Positions 5,889-5,964 of a DNA stretch of 5,964 bases are shown here, piece by piece. The position numbers and the translations under genes were made by a program. Within the stretch, counting starts at the first letter, position 1, and each line of letters starts with the position of its first letter. The DNA is from Acidobacteriota bacterium (GTDB lineage: Bacteria; Acidobacteriota; Terriglobia; Terriglobales; Acidobacteriaceae), in assembly GCA_021798235.1 (NCBI GenBank), contig JAJZMO010000294.1, positions 1-5,964 on the forward strand, read 5' to 3'. Under the pieces are notes generated by a model. It was not told where the DNA came from and did not search any database. It saw only the letters and a program-made list of their open reading frames with translations.

Positions 5889-5955
5889 CTCAACTGGATA
5901 GAGCACCGGCCTTCTAAGCCGGGGGTTGTGGGTTCGATTCCCGCCTCGCCCACCA
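5879..5955 (+). tRNA. tRNA-Arg, anticodon TCT
   Basis: A complete cloverleaf with encoded CCA. The acceptor GGGCGAG (5879-5885) pairs exactly with CTCGCCC (5945-5951); the D stem is GCTC/GAGC (5888-5891, 5901-5904); the anticodon stem CCGGC/GCCGG has loop CTTCTAA, with anticodon TCT at 5913-5915; the T arm is GTGGG-TTCGATT-CCCGC (5928-5944) with one G-U pair; discriminator A at 5952; CCA at 5953-5955. It reads AGA and, by wobble, AGG codons. Bases 5879-5888 are shared with the preceding ORF, whose TAG stop is tRNA positions 8-10. The window ends 9 bases after the CCA, so a downstream terminator or attachment site cannot be judged. Confidence 0.98.
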
Positions 5956-5964
5956 TATAAAATC

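Noticed and set aside
5879..5964. tRNA-Arg 3' end as an integration attachment site
   Set aside because: tRNA-Arg genes often serve as att sites, but only 9 bases follow and there is no integrase or repeated tRNA end in the window.

Overview
The window carries ordinary chromosomal genes from a GC-rich bacterium (roughly 60% GC by eye). The gene styles (an M61 peptidase with a PDZ domain, a compact RecJ, a thioredoxin-like 2Fe-2S ferredoxin, a YheT-type hydrolase, tRNA genes with encoded CCA) and the feel of the proteins suggest Acidobacteriota, Terriglobia/Acidobacteriaceae-like. That placement is inference: no rRNA or other marker gene is present. I see no insertion sequence, phage gene, CRISPR array or other mobile DNA, and no gene-free stretch longer than about 65 bases.

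Layout. Bases 1-1218 (+) are the 3' part of an M61 metallopeptidase gene that begins outside the window. It converges on recJ (1250-2971, -); the 31-base gap and the recJ 3' end contain two inverted repeats that may terminate transcription. Upstream of recJ on the same strand, overlapping it by four bases (GTGA), is a gene for a small, very acidic protein of unknown function (2968-3453, -). A 63-66 base divergent region separates it from a [2Fe-2S] ferredoxin gene (3520-3882, +). Next come tRNA-His(GTG) (3944-4019), a YheT/ABHD-type alpha/beta hydrolase gene (start about 4054, end 5241), a gene for an unrecognised 215-residue protein (5241-5888) whose ATG shares one base with the hydrolase stop, and tRNA-Arg(TCT) (5879-5955).

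How the genes fit together. There are two tightly coupled gene pairs: acidic protein with RecJ (minus strand), and hydrolase with the unknown protein (plus strand). The second pair lies between two tRNA genes with almost no spacer. No terminator is visible between tRNA-His and the hydrolase, and the stop codon of the last ORF is formed by tRNA-Arg bases 8-10. A mixed tRNA-mRNA transcript resolved by tRNA processing is therefore plausible.

Most of the window is housekeeping. I did not find a clear new biological system. The points most worth a second look are the ORF/tRNA-Arg overlap, the acidic partner of RecJ, and the unknown protein coupled to the hydrolase.
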